Positions 16,698 to 25,943 of a stretch of DNA of 41,697 bases are shown in pieces. The DNA comes from Lentisphaeria bacterium. Lineage in GTDB: Bacteria > Verrucomicrobiota > Lentisphaeria > Victivallales > UBA1829. The DNA lies in the NCBI GenBank assembly GCA_017629515.1, contig JAGBXB010000076.1:1-41697 (forward strand). Direction: 5' to 3'. The notes below the pieces were generated by a model. It was not told the origin of the DNA, ran no database searches, and saw only the letters and a program-made list of their open reading frames with translations. Position 1 is the stretch's first letter. Each line of letters begins with the position of its first letter. The translations under genes were made by a program, and so were the position numbers.

Positions 16698-18413
16698 ATG
16701 ATTTCCCTGAATTCTTTTTCAAGCAGATCCAGAGAAAAACTTATTTTTTCTCTTCTCATTTTTCTTATTTTATTTCTTCTTTATCTTCCCGGATTATCCT
16801 ATCCATTCATGCTGCAATGGGATGATGCCGTTTTTATTACGGACAACCCCCACCTCGCCTTTACTTTTGAAAATCTGAAACTGTATTTTACAAAACCTTT
16901 TCAGGATCTTTACACCCCTTTGACCATGGTTTCCCTGATGCTGGATCATACCCTTTGCGGATTATCCGCAACAGGCTATCACATCCATAATCTTCTGCTG
17001 CATATTCTTTGTTCCATTCTTTTCTTTTTCATTCTGGACAAAATGAAGATCCGCCCTTTCATCGCCTTTATGGGTGCTTTGTTATGGGCATTGAATCCCC
17101 AGAAGATCGAATCGGTCATCTGGATAACAGAACGGAAAGATGTTTTAAGTGGTTTTCTTGCTCTGGCAAGTTTCTATCTTTTTATGCAAAATGTGGAAAA
17201 AAAGCAAATCCCTGTTGCCAGTTCCGTTCTGGCGATCCTGGCACTTCTTGCCAAGCCATCAGTTCTGCCGCTTCCGGGGGTAATGGCCGTATATCTTATA
17301 ACCGTATGGGGGAAAAGACACACGCTGAAAGAATATATGCAAATCCTCCTTCTTCCCGTATGTTCCTTTCTCCTTTTTGCACTTCTTTCCGCACAAATCT
17401 CTTCTCAAACTTTTCCCGGTGTATTTCAATGGAGACTTCCCCTCTGGATTTATAATATTTTATGGTATCCCTTTACGGCGATCTTCCCCTCGGTACATCC
17501 ATTTTATCCGCTGTATCTGGACGATATCCGCCCCTATATCCCCATATATATTCTTGCCCCTCTTACAGCATTTCTCCTTGTTTTCTGGGCAAAGAAAGTC
17601 CGTGTAAGTACGGCAAAAATCACAGGATTTCTTCTTGTTACCGGAGGTCTGACCGTCCCCATGCTGGGAATCATCGTTTATACCTATTACGATCAGGCGG
17701 ACAGATATAATTACCTTGTTTCCCTGGGTGTCTGGGCGTTTATTGCCTGTATTGCGGAAAGGACATTCCGGGAGTATCCCGGAACACAGAAATATCTGAA
17801 AATCCTGCTTATTTCGGCGAGTTTCATCTTTTTTCTCCTCTCCTGGCAATATCTCCCCTACTGGGAAAAGTGCGAATACCTTTTTGCCCGCTGTCTGGAT
17901 GATAAAAGGCCCTGTAATGTGATGTTTTATGACAATGGATCAGTTGCCGCCTATGCCTCCGGAAACCACCAGCTTTTACAGGCGATCGCCGAAAGGATGA
18001 TCCGGGACCACAAGGCTTATAAAGACAGTGATGCCCAATATTTTTCCGGTCTTGCCTATGCCCTTCATGCTGCAATCATCAAAAGAGACTATAAGGAAGC
18101 CTTTCCTTACTATCAGAAACTGGATACCATGTATAAAACAAAAGGCGGCTTGAAAAAATATTACTGGCCCTTTTTCTTTCATAATATGGCCATCGTTGCG
18201 GCACAATATGATATGGAGCAAAAAGCAAAAGAATTCCTCCATGTATTTTTCCGCATCCATGACAGGGAAAAACACAATTCCCTTATCTTCTACAATGCTC
18301 TTGCTCTGAAAGCCCAGTTGCAGAATGATGAAAAAACGCTCTTTGCCGTTTTAAGGGAGATGACAAAATACGATCCAACGCTCTCCTGGTTCACAAAACT
18401 GGAACGGAAATAA
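16698..18413 (+). CDS. TMTC-like GT-C membrane glycosyltransferase with C-terminal helical repeats
   Basis: A 571-residue inner-membrane protein. The first periplasmic loop has FMLQWDDAVFITDNP, whose paired Asp residues match the catalytic acidic motif of GT-C enzymes. Next come GYHIHNLLLHILCS and LNPQKIESVIWITERKDVL, the pattern of TMTC-type O-mannosyltransferases and their bacterial relatives. About ten spans are followed by a soluble part (roughly 400-571) with TPR-like helix pairs (AFPYYQKLDTMYK; ALKAQLQNDEKTLFAVL). Such enzymes use polyprenyl-phosphate sugars and face the periplasm. The acceptor is unknown. The gene ends 11 bases from the oppositely directed DUF4838 gene, with only an AT-only hairpin between the two stops. 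Confidence 0.75.
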   Translation: MISLNSFSSRSREKLIFSLLIFLILFLLYLPGLSYPFMLQWDDAVFITDNPHLAFTFENLKLYFTKPFQDLYTPLTMVSLMLDHTLCGLSATGYHIHNLLLHILCSILFFFILDKMKIRPFIAFMGALLWALNPQKIESVIWITERKDVLSGFLALASFYLFMQNVEKKQIPVASSVLAILALLAKPSVLPLPGVMAVYLITVWGKRHTLKEYMQILLLPVCSFLLFALLSAQISSQTFPGVFQWRLPLWIYNILWYPFTAIFPSVHPFYPLYLDDIRPYIPIYILAPLTAFLLVFWAKKVRVSTAKITGFLLVTGGLTVPMLGIIVYTYYDQADRYNYLVSLGVWAFIACIAERTFREYPGTQKYLKILLISASFIFFLLSWQYLPYWEKCEYLFARCLDDKRPCNVMFYDNGSVAAYASGNHQLLQAIAERMIRDHKAYKDSDAQYFSGLAYALHAAIIKRDYKEAFPYYQKLDTMYKTKGGLKKYYWPFFFHNMAIVAAQYDMEQKAKEFLHVFFRIHDREKHNSLIFYNALALKAQLQNDEKTLFAVLREMTKYDPTLSWFTKLERK

Positions 18414-18424
18414 AAATAACTTTT

Positions 18425-21328
18425 TTATTCACCGGGCACAAGGTAAAAGTCATCTATATCTATTGAATTTCCTTTCCCGGCAGGCATGAGGAACAAATAG
18501 TGTTTTTCATCTTTTGTGCCGGGGCGTTTGAACTGGAATTGATACTGTTTCCACTTTGGCGTATCCACATCCAGCATGGTAATATTATGCGTTCCTTTGC
18601 TTTTATATTTTGGAGTAAAACGCAACAGGGCAATACGCAATTTACCTTTTCCACGCAGACGGACAGAAGCACGGAGCGTATCCTCTTTCAGATTGCAGGC
18701 ATTGGAAAAAAGTCCGGAACGGAGACGCACAAAATAATTATTGCTGCTCCCCTCATGCAAAAGATATTCCAAATCCCCGCCGTACTGGGCGGAGGAGGAA
18801 AGAGACCAGAAAGCAGGCAAAGTATCCGTATTTACTTTCCAGTGAGGAGGATATTTCTTCTTTTTCTGAAACTCATTAAAGGAACCGTTTTTCCATCCTC
18901 TTGTATCCAGCTGGGCGCGGCTTCCTTTGTTGACAGAACGGGGAGAAGCAAAATTCACAGCATGGAAAACATCCACATTGTGAGGTTCGCCCATGCTCCA
19001 TGAGGAAGTTTCCGTTTCCTCTTTTTTATTTTTGATGACCCGGCAGCGCACCACATTCATTTTCAGCACACATCCGGGTGTGTAAGTACCTCCGACAACA
19101 GTTTTTGCCGGGATCTTTATTTCCATGAAGTACCGGTCTTTACCTTTATAAGTCTTTACTTCCGCGGAAGAATCATATTCTTTGGAGAAACGGGGATTGG
19201 AAAAACCGTCACTAATGACCCCGTCAGAATTGATCATGATCTGGAAGAAACTTCTTCCCAGAATGGGATCATTGATACATAATTCAATATTATTATCGTT
19301 CCAAACAGGCTCATCATGCTTTTTATAATAAGCAAGCATCTCATCCACCAGACCTTCAAGGCACTCTATACCGATATAGAGATTATATTTATCATAAGCA
19401 AGTTTCACGGCGGTCTGGTTCTTCGGCATACCTTTTTTAAATACATTATTGAATCTTGTATAAGTATCAGCATTGCGCCAGTCCGCTTCATCCAGTTTTC
19501 CGTCGATAACGATTTTTCCCTGCAGGGGATAGGCTTTTATTTCCCTGTAATTTTTAATATATTCCTCATAAGAGGCAAGCCAGCTTTTTTCAAAAAATTC
19601 CCTGTCTTTTTTTACATGGGCAAGAGCCCGTTTATCCGGATCTTCCGCGGCGGCTTTTTCCGCAGAATCCAGAAGAGAAAGCAATTTCTCCTTTGCCCCC
19701 GGCACATCCAGCAGTTTTCCCAGGGGCGCGGCAGAACCATACCCCCAGCAGCCGCTGCTCTCCCCATACAGTTTTTCCAGTTCTTTCCGGAACTCCCGCA
19801 TACCGCCTTTCCAGCCTTTGCCGTAGAAAAGAGAGTTGATCTCCTCATAATTTTTTTCATAATCACTGTCAATATTCCAATGGAAAAGTGCACTCAAATA
19901 CATTGTCTGCCACATCATACGCCAGTTGTTGAGTACGGAAAAAGTTTTCCATCTTTTTCCGTAAATCCCGTCAGGCGGGCAGACTTCCGTATTCAATCCG
20001 ATGATAAAAGGCATATTCTTCTTATAAAATTTCAGAGTCTCCACCACTTTTCTTTCATTGGGTATAAACTCTTTTCCCGCCTGGGAAAGCATTTCATAAG
20101 GACGGCAAAAAATGGAAAAATCGTTCCATACTTTATTATATTTGTAATACCACACATTCACAGGGCAGTTTTTGTCATCCAGAGAGTGTTTCCAACAGCG
20201 GCGCAAATTGGCAAGGGAAACCATTTTCACTCTCTTATCCACAGTTATTCCGGTAGGCGGCATGGAGTAATTCTGATAGGAACTGCCCAGGATTTTGATA
20301 TCCGGACAGATTTTTTCCGCTTCATCCAGAAGAGCCTTCGCAAATGTCCAGTATCTTGTAGCGCGTAAATTTTCCTTTGCTTCTCCGGGAGGATCGATTT
20401 TTTTACAGTTTTCACATTCACACCACTGGGTGCAATCATTGTTGCTTAAATAGAAAATATGGTCTTTATCCATATTTTTGCATGCTTCTCCAAGTTCCCT
20501 GCCCATGATCTTGATCACATCTTTATTACTGGTACAGGGCTGGGGAACGCCTCCGCCATGAAAACTTTTTACCCGTTTTCCCCGGACAAAAGGATAATAT
20601 TCCGGATGTTCCTTAAACTGTTTTTCTGCAAAAGCATTGTAATTTTTATTCTGTTTTTTGTATTTTTCTGTATAAGCCAGGTGGAGAAGAGGGGAAAAAG
20701 AGTGTCCTCCGGAACAATGGAGAGGGGCTAATTTTTCAAGTTTACTTTTCCGGATAACACTGCTTTTAATGTGGAAACGCATATTGTTTCTCAATCCCCA
20801 TTTCCTCGTTTCCGGAACAGCGGTAAATCCGGTACAGACGATCTGGAAATCCCGCCAGGAAAAAGAAGGACTTTCCTCGATCCCCCCTTCGGGAACGCTT
20901 ATGGAAGATTTTTCCTTATAATATTCTCCCTCTTTACCGGGAATAAGCCAGCGGATGCCGCCATATTTTTTCAAAATGAAATAGACGCCATATAATACGC
21001 CGACAGGTTCTTTTCCAGCTATACGCATCTCCTTTTTATTTACAGAGATCCGGAAAGATTCTTCTTTCATGGCGGGATCATTCGTTACTTGCAGATAAAT
21101 GGGATATTTTCCGCCGGCAGGAGTCAGTCTCACTACTTGCGGACCTTTGCCACAAGCAATTTTTCCAAGATAAGTACTCAATTCCTCTGCCGCATATTTT
21201 TCCACTTCCGAAGGATTTTTTTCAAGCACGATACAGGAAACATCCTGACCGTTTTTCATAAGAAAAACATCTGCAAAGGCCCCGGAAAAGCACGAACAAA
21301 CCAACAGAATAACAAATAATTTTTTCAT
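18425..21328 (-). CDS. DUF4838 protein with CBM9-like and C-terminal jelly-roll-like domains
   Basis: A 967-residue secreted protein with signal peptide MKKLFVILLVCSCFSGAFA. An N-terminal domain (about 25-150) looks like the alpha-glucuronidase-type N-terminal fold (EKYAAEELSTYLGKI). It is followed by the DUF4838 region (about 155-480), with a CxCxxC cluster in CTQWCECENCKKIDPPG. From about 595 a CBM9/DOMON-like carbohydrate-binding domain begins (IDGKLDEADWRNADTYTRF; KLAYDKYNLYIGIECLEG). The last ~130 residues look like a beta-sandwich. DUF4838 proteins are common in PVC and Bacteroidetes polysaccharide loci, and enzyme activity is not established. GGGAG precedes the ATG. It is 140 bases after the phosphoesterase gene and probably has its own promoter. 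Confidence 0.85.
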   Translation of the reverse strand: MKKLFVILLVCSCFSGAFADVFLMKNGQDVSCIVLEKNPSEVEKYAAEELSTYLGKIACGKGPQVVRLTPAGGKYPIYLQVTNDPAMKEESFRISVNKKEMRIAGKEPVGVLYGVYFILKKYGGIRWLIPGKEGEYYKEKSSISVPEGGIEESPSFSWRDFQIVCTGFTAVPETRKWGLRNNMRFHIKSSVIRKSKLEKLAPLHCSGGHSFSPLLHLAYTEKYKKQNKNYNAFAEKQFKEHPEYYPFVRGKRVKSFHGGGVPQPCTSNKDVIKIMGRELGEACKNMDKDHIFYLSNNDCTQWCECENCKKIDPPGEAKENLRATRYWTFAKALLDEAEKICPDIKILGSSYQNYSMPPTGITVDKRVKMVSLANLRRCWKHSLDDKNCPVNVWYYKYNKVWNDFSIFCRPYEMLSQAGKEFIPNERKVVETLKFYKKNMPFIIGLNTEVCPPDGIYGKRWKTFSVLNNWRMMWQTMYLSALFHWNIDSDYEKNYEEINSLFYGKGWKGGMREFRKELEKLYGESSGCWGYGSAAPLGKLLDVPGAKEKLLSLLDSAEKAAAEDPDKRALAHVKKDREFFEKSWLASYEEYIKNYREIKAYPLQGKIVIDGKLDEADWRNADTYTRFNNVFKKGMPKNQTAVKLAYDKYNLYIGIECLEGLVDEMLAYYKKHDEPVWNDNNIELCINDPILGRSFFQIMINSDGVISDGFSNPRFSKEYDSSAEVKTYKGKDRYFMEIKIPAKTVVGGTYTPGCVLKMNVVRCRVIKNKKEETETSSWSMGEPHNVDVFHAVNFASPRSVNKGSRAQLDTRGWKNGSFNEFQKKKKYPPHWKVNTDTLPAFWSLSSSAQYGGDLEYLLHEGSSNNYFVRLRSGLFSNACNLKEDTLRASVRLRGKGKLRIALLRFTPKYKSKGTHNITMLDVDTPKWKQYQFQFKRPGTKDEKHYLFLMPAGKGNSIDIDDFYLVPGE

Positions 21329-21378
21329 TTATACTCCCGTATTGATTTATTTAAAACCCCATTCTTGCCATACAGGAT

Positions 21379-21406
21379 ATAATAGCATAAAAAAAGGATT
21401 ATTCAA
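21379..21406 (-). promoter_or_regulatory. Candidate promoter of the DUF4838 gene
   Basis: Minus-strand TTGAAT (21406-21401), 16-base spacer, TATTAT (21384-21379), about 50 bases before the start codon, in the 140-base gap after the phosphoesterase gene. Confidence 0.4.
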
Positions 21407-21468
21407 CCCCGTACAGCATAAACGCTTTACATTTTCAGGCGCAAAACAGCAGAAAAAGGAAAAAAAGA

Positions 21469-23244
21469 TTATTTTTTTTCTTTCCAGGGAATATATTTTG
21501 TAAAGGTACTTTCTTTTATTTCTATTTTTTTTCCTTTACGGATAATGATATCATCCAGAATTTTTCCATTTTCACCGATACAGGTAAGGAACAATGCCGC
21601 ATTTGTTACTTTTACTTTTGTTACCGAGTAATTTCCACCCGCACCGCCTGTTCCGTCATTGACAAAAACAGGAAAATGGATCCTTTTCAAATCATTGGCA
21701 GTCATTTTCCCCGGCCGTTTTCTGTGCAGACGCCTTTCGGCTCCGGAAAGTTCTTTTGTTACAGGGTCATACCTGTATGGACTGTGAATATCCCCGCACA
21801 ACCATAAATCAATGGGAATAAGGGGGTTTTCCCCGTAAAAAACAGAAGCAAAGGAGGCAATCTGATTTGCATAATACAAACTTTCCCATTCAAAGGGGGG
21901 CGCATGTGCCAATACAATACGCTTTCTGGCATTTTTACATACGGGAGAAGCGGCAAGGCGTTCCAGAAATTTTTTCTGTTCCTTAAAATATTCCTCCGTA
22001 TCAGTCAATAAAGTATAATGCAAGTCTTTTTTCTGCCGTTCTTTATCTTCACCGGTATCAAGGACGATATATAATACATCCCCGTAACGGAACGCATAAT
22101 AGGGACAGGAGAAATATTGCGTATATTTATCTGTATCCCTCCCCCGGTATTCGTGATTGCCGCGGACAGAATAATATGGAAGAAATTTTTCTCTTTCAGC
22201 CAAAGGCGAAAGAAAACTTTGAAAATACTCATACTCAAAATCATCCAGACCATTTGCCACATCCCCCAGAGAGATGAAAAGAGAGGTTTGTTTGAATATC
22301 CCTTTTTCCGCGAGATTTTTCATTATCTCCCAACGTTTCATTCCGGAAACCTGTGTATCACTGATTGCGGCAAAAGTATGCGTCACGCCTTTATCCGGAA
22401 GAGTGCGGAATTTTCCGGAGCAGAAAGTATTTTTCAGGAGATCCAACCGGTAACACTCAAAAAGATATTCTTTATCCCCTTTCAGATTTTTCAATTCAAA
22501 TGAATGGATATTTTTTTGAGGATATCTTCCATAAACAATTTCCGGTACCACATTTTTTTCTGTATTATTTCCGCCTGTTTCCCGGTAACGGAGACCAAGG
22601 GCAAAAGGTTGGGACGTATGTAAAATGATCCTTGCACTTTCCGGAGTCACCTTTGTAACAAATGGACCACTTATTTTCAGTTCATCAGGAAATACTTTTT
22701 TGAAAAAATATTTTCTATCCTCCTGTTTTTCCGGCCAGGCGGATATATCCGGAAGAACTCCCGCAGCAATATTCCAACTGCTTACCCCAGGCCGGGTATG
22801 ACAGAATATCCGGTTATCCCCTTTATGTAAAAATACTTCCCAACTCCGGTTCAGAGGGGAAATCAAAGAAGTCCCCTCCCCCTTCGGTTCTGTTGTTCCA
22901 ATAAGTTTTCCCTTATGATAGGCAGTGATCCAGTAATCTGCCGCCACCCCCAGAAAATATTTACCGTCAGAAGAAGCATTTACAACAAAAGAAACGATCG
23001 CAGCGTCTTTACGGGGAATATATTTTCCGCAAAGTTTTTTCAAATCAAAAACGGAATTTTCCGGCAATGTAAAAAAATGTTTTTTCCCCGCAACACTCCC
23101 GGACAAAGAACTTTTTTGCGCATCCTGCATTTGAAATTCTTTATGAAAGACCGCATAAAAAGAATCTTTTTTTATAACAGCTTTCCGGGCGTAAAGTGGA
23201 CAAAAGGCAATAAATACTGCCATAAATATCAGGATTTTTTTCAT
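21469..23244 (-). CDS. Secreted calcineurin-like metallophosphoesterase
   Basis: A 591-residue exported protein with signal peptide MKKILIFMAVFIAFCPLYA. An N-terminal beta-rich region comes first, then an FN3/purple-acid-phosphatase-type domain (about 185-285; FVTKVTPESARIILHTSQP, NLKGDKEYLFECYRL). The dinuclear-metal phosphatase domain then shows all the hallmark blocks: AAISDTQ, SLGDVANG, YYSVRGNHEYRG, VLAHAPPFE and CGDIHSPY. It probably acts on phosphomonoesters or diesters in the periplasm or at the surface; the substrate is unknown. AAAGGA precedes the ATG. It starts 15 bases after the surface-repeat gene and so is the last gene of the Kdo/Lpt transcript. Confidence 0.88.
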   Translation of the reverse strand: MKKILIFMAVFIAFCPLYARKAVIKKDSFYAVFHKEFQMQDAQKSSLSGSVAGKKHFFTLPENSVFDLKKLCGKYIPRKDAAIVSFVVNASSDGKYFLGVAADYWITAYHKGKLIGTTEPKGEGTSLISPLNRSWEVFLHKGDNRIFCHTRPGVSSWNIAAGVLPDISAWPEKQEDRKYFFKKVFPDELKISGPFVTKVTPESARIILHTSQPFALGLRYRETGGNNTEKNVVPEIVYGRYPQKNIHSFELKNLKGDKEYLFECYRLDLLKNTFCSGKFRTLPDKGVTHTFAAISDTQVSGMKRWEIMKNLAEKGIFKQTSLFISLGDVANGLDDFEYEYFQSFLSPLAEREKFLPYYSVRGNHEYRGRDTDKYTQYFSCPYYAFRYGDVLYIVLDTGEDKERQKKDLHYTLLTDTEEYFKEQKKFLERLAASPVCKNARKRIVLAHAPPFEWESLYYANQIASFASVFYGENPLIPIDLWLCGDIHSPYRYDPVTKELSGAERRLHRKRPGKMTANDLKRIHFPVFVNDGTGGAGGNYSVTKVKVTNAALFLTCIGENGKILDDIIIRKGKKIEIKESTFTKYIPWKEKK

Positions 23245-23259
23245 AAGAAATTCCTTTTT

Positions 23260-23925
23260 TTATTTTCCGTGCTGCTGAATAGAAGCGTTTTCTTCCTGTT
23301 TTTCCCCCATTTCCTCCGGAAATTTCCTCCCCATATTGAAATTGACAAGCGGGAGCAAAGGAAGAAAGGAAGAAGGATTATAATTCAATAATCCCAGTTG
23401 GAAGTAAGTATTTCTGCCGCCGAGATTGAATAAGCCTATCTGTATTTTATCCGAAGCATTGAAAATGCCCATATAGAGAAAATCCGCTATATTTATTCCG
23501 CAGAATTGAATTCTTTCATTTTCTTTTTTCACCTCTTCACCGGCAAAAGAATAATTCAGAAGCCCCAACTGTATCCCGTAACAGTTTTTGCAGTAATTCT
23601 CCCAGCCGAAAGAGATCCCGTAATTTTTTTCTGTGACCGTTCCCATAAAAAAAGGATTCAACTGCAATCCACAGTTATACTGCAAAGCATTGGCGGCTCC
23701 GGCAATGGAAAAAACAGCAGAACGCTGTTCCAGTATAAAAAGTCCCAGAGCAAGAAATGTATGGGAACTTTCATCAAATAATTTCCGTTTTTCCACCAGA
23801 CTCACATCCACTTGCAATGGAGTAAATTTCCAGCCGGAAATAAGCCCTTTATCCGTATAATCCCCGGCATAAAGAAGGGCGCGAAAAAGCGATAAAAACA
23901 GAAACAGAAAAAATTTTTTCTTCAT
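23260..23925 (-). CDS. Secreted surface-repeat protein (LA_2272-like)
   Basis: A 221-residue protein with signal peptide MKKKFFLFLFLSLFRALLYAG. From about residue 70 it consists of short beta-hairpin-like repeats built on a G-x-Q-x-G-L-x-N pattern: GIQLGLLNYSF, KIQIGLFNLGG, YFQLGLLNYN, plus variants GISFGW and MGIFNAS. This pattern is that of LA_2272-type surface repeats, named after a Leptospira protein; function unknown. It starts 9 bases after lptB and ends 15 bases before the phosphoesterase gene, so it is made with the LPS-export proteins and may sit in or on the outer membrane. Confidence 0.65.
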   Translation of the reverse strand: MKKKFFLFLFLSLFRALLYAGDYTDKGLISGWKFTPLQVDVSLVEKRKLFDESSHTFLALGLFILEQRSAVFSIAGAANALQYNCGLQLNPFFMGTVTEKNYGISFGWENYCKNCYGIQLGLLNYSFAGEEVKKENERIQFCGINIADFLYMGIFNASDKIQIGLFNLGGRNTYFQLGLLNYNPSSFLPLLPLVNFNMGRKFPEEMGEKQEENASIQQHGK

Positions 23926-23934
23926 TTCCGCCTT

Positions 23935-24717
23935 TTACATGGTCATATCGCCAAGATAATACTTTCTGGCTTCCGGATCATTCACAAGGTAATTGCTGTC
24001 CCCGTGACACAGGATCCTGCCCTGATACATAAGATAGGCTCTATCCACACAGGCAAGGGTTTCCCTTACGTTATGGTCGGTAATCAAGATCCCCATATTT
24101 CTGTCTCTCAACCGGTAAATGATCTGCTGCACATCCGCTACCGCAATAGGATCAACACCGCTGAAAGGTTCATCCAGAAGAATAAATGCCGGATTGGAAA
24201 CCAATGCCCGCGTGATTTCCAATCTGCGCCGTTCCCCGCCGGACAAAGTCAAAGCCTGCTGTTTGGCAAGGCGGGTGAGTTCCAGTTCTTCCAGAAGTTG
24301 TGCCAGACGCTCTTTGCGTTCTTTACGGGAAATGGCAAGTGTTTCCAATATTGCCATAATATTTTCTTCCACAGTAAGTTTCCGGAAAATAGAGGGATTC
24401 TGGGCAAGATACCCCATCCCCATCCGTGCCCGGATATACATCGGCTGTTTTGTCACATCCAGCCCCTTGAATTTCACACTTCCGGAATCCGGCTGGATCA
24501 AACCTGTCACCATATAGAAACTTGTAGTCTTTCCGGCTCCATTGGGCCCCAGAAGTCCTACAACTTCCCCCCGTTTCACGTTCAGTGAGACCTGATTGAC
24601 CACCCTGCGGCCGCCATAGGCTTTCACAAGGTCGGTTGCCTCCATAAGGAGATCGCTCTTTTCATCCATCTCCGGAACAGCCATGTTTTCCATATCTTTA
24701 TTCATAAAATTTTCCAT
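23935..24717 (-). CDS. lptB: LPS export ABC transporter ATP-binding protein
   Basis: A 260-residue cytoplasmic ATPase that powers LPS extraction from the inner membrane with LptF/LptG, which are not in this window. It has Walker A GPNGAGKTTS, a Q-loop (LAQNPSIFRKLTV), signature LSGGERRRLEITRAL, Walker B FILLDEPFSGVDP and H-loop ITDHNV. The segment RKLTVEENIMAIL is typical of LptB. An N-terminal extension of about 25 residues precedes the usual start; an alternative ATG lies four codons downstream. It is 18 bases after lptA and 9 bases before the surface-repeat gene. Confidence 0.96.
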   Translation of the reverse strand: MENFMNKDMENMAVPEMDEKSDLLMEATDLVKAYGGRRVVNQVSLNVKRGEVVGLLGPNGAGKTTSFYMVTGLIQPDSGSVKFKGLDVTKQPMYIRARMGMGYLAQNPSIFRKLTVEENIMAILETLAISRKERKERLAQLLEELELTRLAKQQALTLSGGERRRLEITRALVSNPAFILLDEPFSGVDPIAVADVQQIIYRLRDRNMGILITDHNVRETLACVDRAYLMYQGRILCHGDSNYLVNDPEARKYYLGDMTM

Positions 24718-24735
24718 AAAACGCGTTCCTTTTCC

Positions 24736-25335
24736 TTATTTCGCTGCCCCGGCACCTTTCAGACCGCCGATAATACGGGAATCGGGTCTCAAAACGGATA
24801 TTCTGCCGGTAAGAGTGTCAATAGTGATAAATTCCCCCCGGAGCATGCTTCCACCGCCGGTAACAAGAGGTTTTTCCGTAAGGGTGATGCGGTTGTTTAC
24901 AAGAGAATAGACGGCTTTTCCCGCATAGGCTTTCTGCAACTGACGATCTTTGCCGCTTCCGGTACTGCGGGTGATCTCCACATCCCCGAAACATTCGATT
25001 TTTTCGATCTTCCGGCCCCCCATGGAGCCATCTTTTTTATTTTTGGCGCCGGTATTTTTCTCTTTTGCCTTGTTATCGGAAAAGAAAAGGATCATTTTCC
25101 GGCATTTGATATTCATATCCTGATCATCCACATCCACATTTCCAATGAGAATGACCCGGTTATTGTTCATATCAATATCCATGGATTCCGCCTTAACATT
25201 GGTAGGCTGATTTCTGTTCCGGGTACTGTTGCCGGAATGAAAATCAAATCCGGGAAATTGCGCTTTCATTTCCATTGCGCCGGCAAAAAGCAGGGCAAAG
25301 ATAAATACAAAAAAAGTTTTTCTCCGGGTGATCAT
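24736..25335 (-). CDS. lptA: LPS transport periplasmic protein LptA
   Basis: A 199-residue protein with a signal peptide (FFVFIFALLFAGAMEMKAQ) and the OstA/LptA beta-jelly-roll pattern: NVKAESMDIDMNNNRVILIG, DDQDMNIKCRKMILFF, then repeated strands ending LTEKPLVTGGGSMLRGE. It would form the periplasmic bridge that carries LPS from LptC to LptD. The ATG overlaps the lptC stop in an ATGA junction. A linker at about 105-120 is rich in Lys, Asn and Gly. Confidence 0.88.
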   Translation of the reverse strand: MITRRKTFFVFIFALLFAGAMEMKAQFPGFDFHSGNSTRNRNQPTNVKAESMDIDMNNNRVILIGNVDVDDQDMNIKCRKMILFFSDNKAKEKNTGAKNKKDGSMGGRKIEKIECFGDVEITRSTGSGKDRQLQKAYAGKAVYSLVNNRITLTEKPLVTGGGSMLRGEFITIDTLTGRISVLRPDSRIIGGLKGAGAAK

Positions 25336-25943
25336 TTTTTATTTTCTCCTGTATTTGAATGATTCTTTTTATCACTGTTTTTCTCTTTTCTCATAGAGTG
25401 ATCCTTTGCCTCCGGACGGATGACCACATGCACATTCGACCGTATATGGATAAATCTTCTGTCATGGAAAGCATCAAAACCGATCCCGTCCATATCCAAT
25501 TCTCTCGACCGGAAATGTACTTTCCCATCCCCGCGGAGAGTTTTATTACTTTTATCATACGTCCCTTCCGGAGTAAAAAGCAAAGCTCTGCTGTGTTCCT
25601 TATCTTTCCAGTATTCTTTCACAGCAGAAACACTGCTTTGGATCGGATACAGCGGCGCATTATCCAATGCAATGATCTCATTTACATTTTTTACCGTATC
25701 CCGGATCACATCCAGCCGCAGATCTTTGAGGACAAGAAGCGCACCAAGATTCGTCGCCGTTTTCCCGTAAAGGATAAATTGCAGCCGGTTATCTTTTTTT
25801 CTGTACTGGGGCAAAGCAAAACCGCTTATGGATGCCTCTGCGCCCCCATCCTGTCCATACACTATGAATGTTTGGTGCATGACAATGGAAAACACAAAGA
25901 AAAGCACTGCTCTCCACATATATTTTCCCGGCTGATTTTTCAT
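25332..25943 (-). CDS. lptC: LPS export protein LptC-like
   Basis: A 203-residue protein with one N-terminal hydrophobic segment (about 11-30), which may be a membrane anchor or signal peptide, and a beta-rich soluble part: LQFILYGKTATNL, LLFTPEGTYDKSNKTLRGDG, then a strand matching the LptC jelly roll. The last 25 residues are Lys/Asn/Ser-rich. The sequence is diverged, and the assignment rests both on this pattern and on position between kdsC and lptA, the same order as in E. coli. Start and stop overlap neighbours on both sides (TAATG with kdsC, ATGA with lptA). Confidence 0.8.
   Translation of the reverse strand: MKNQPGKYMWRAVLFFVFSIVMHQTFIVYGQDGGAEASISGFALPQYRKKDNRLQFILYGKTATNLGALLVLKDLRLDVIRDTVKNVNEIIALDNAPLYPIQSSVSAVKEYWKDKEHSRALLFTPEGTYDKSNKTLRGDGKVHFRSRELDMDGIGFDAFHDRRFIHIRSNVHVVIRPEAKDHSMRKEKNSDKKNHSNTGENKK

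Noticed and set aside
18411..18432. Bidirectional terminator between the TMTC-like and DUF4838 genes.
   Set aside because: The AATAAAAA/TTTTTATT pairing is AT-only and too weak to call a terminator.
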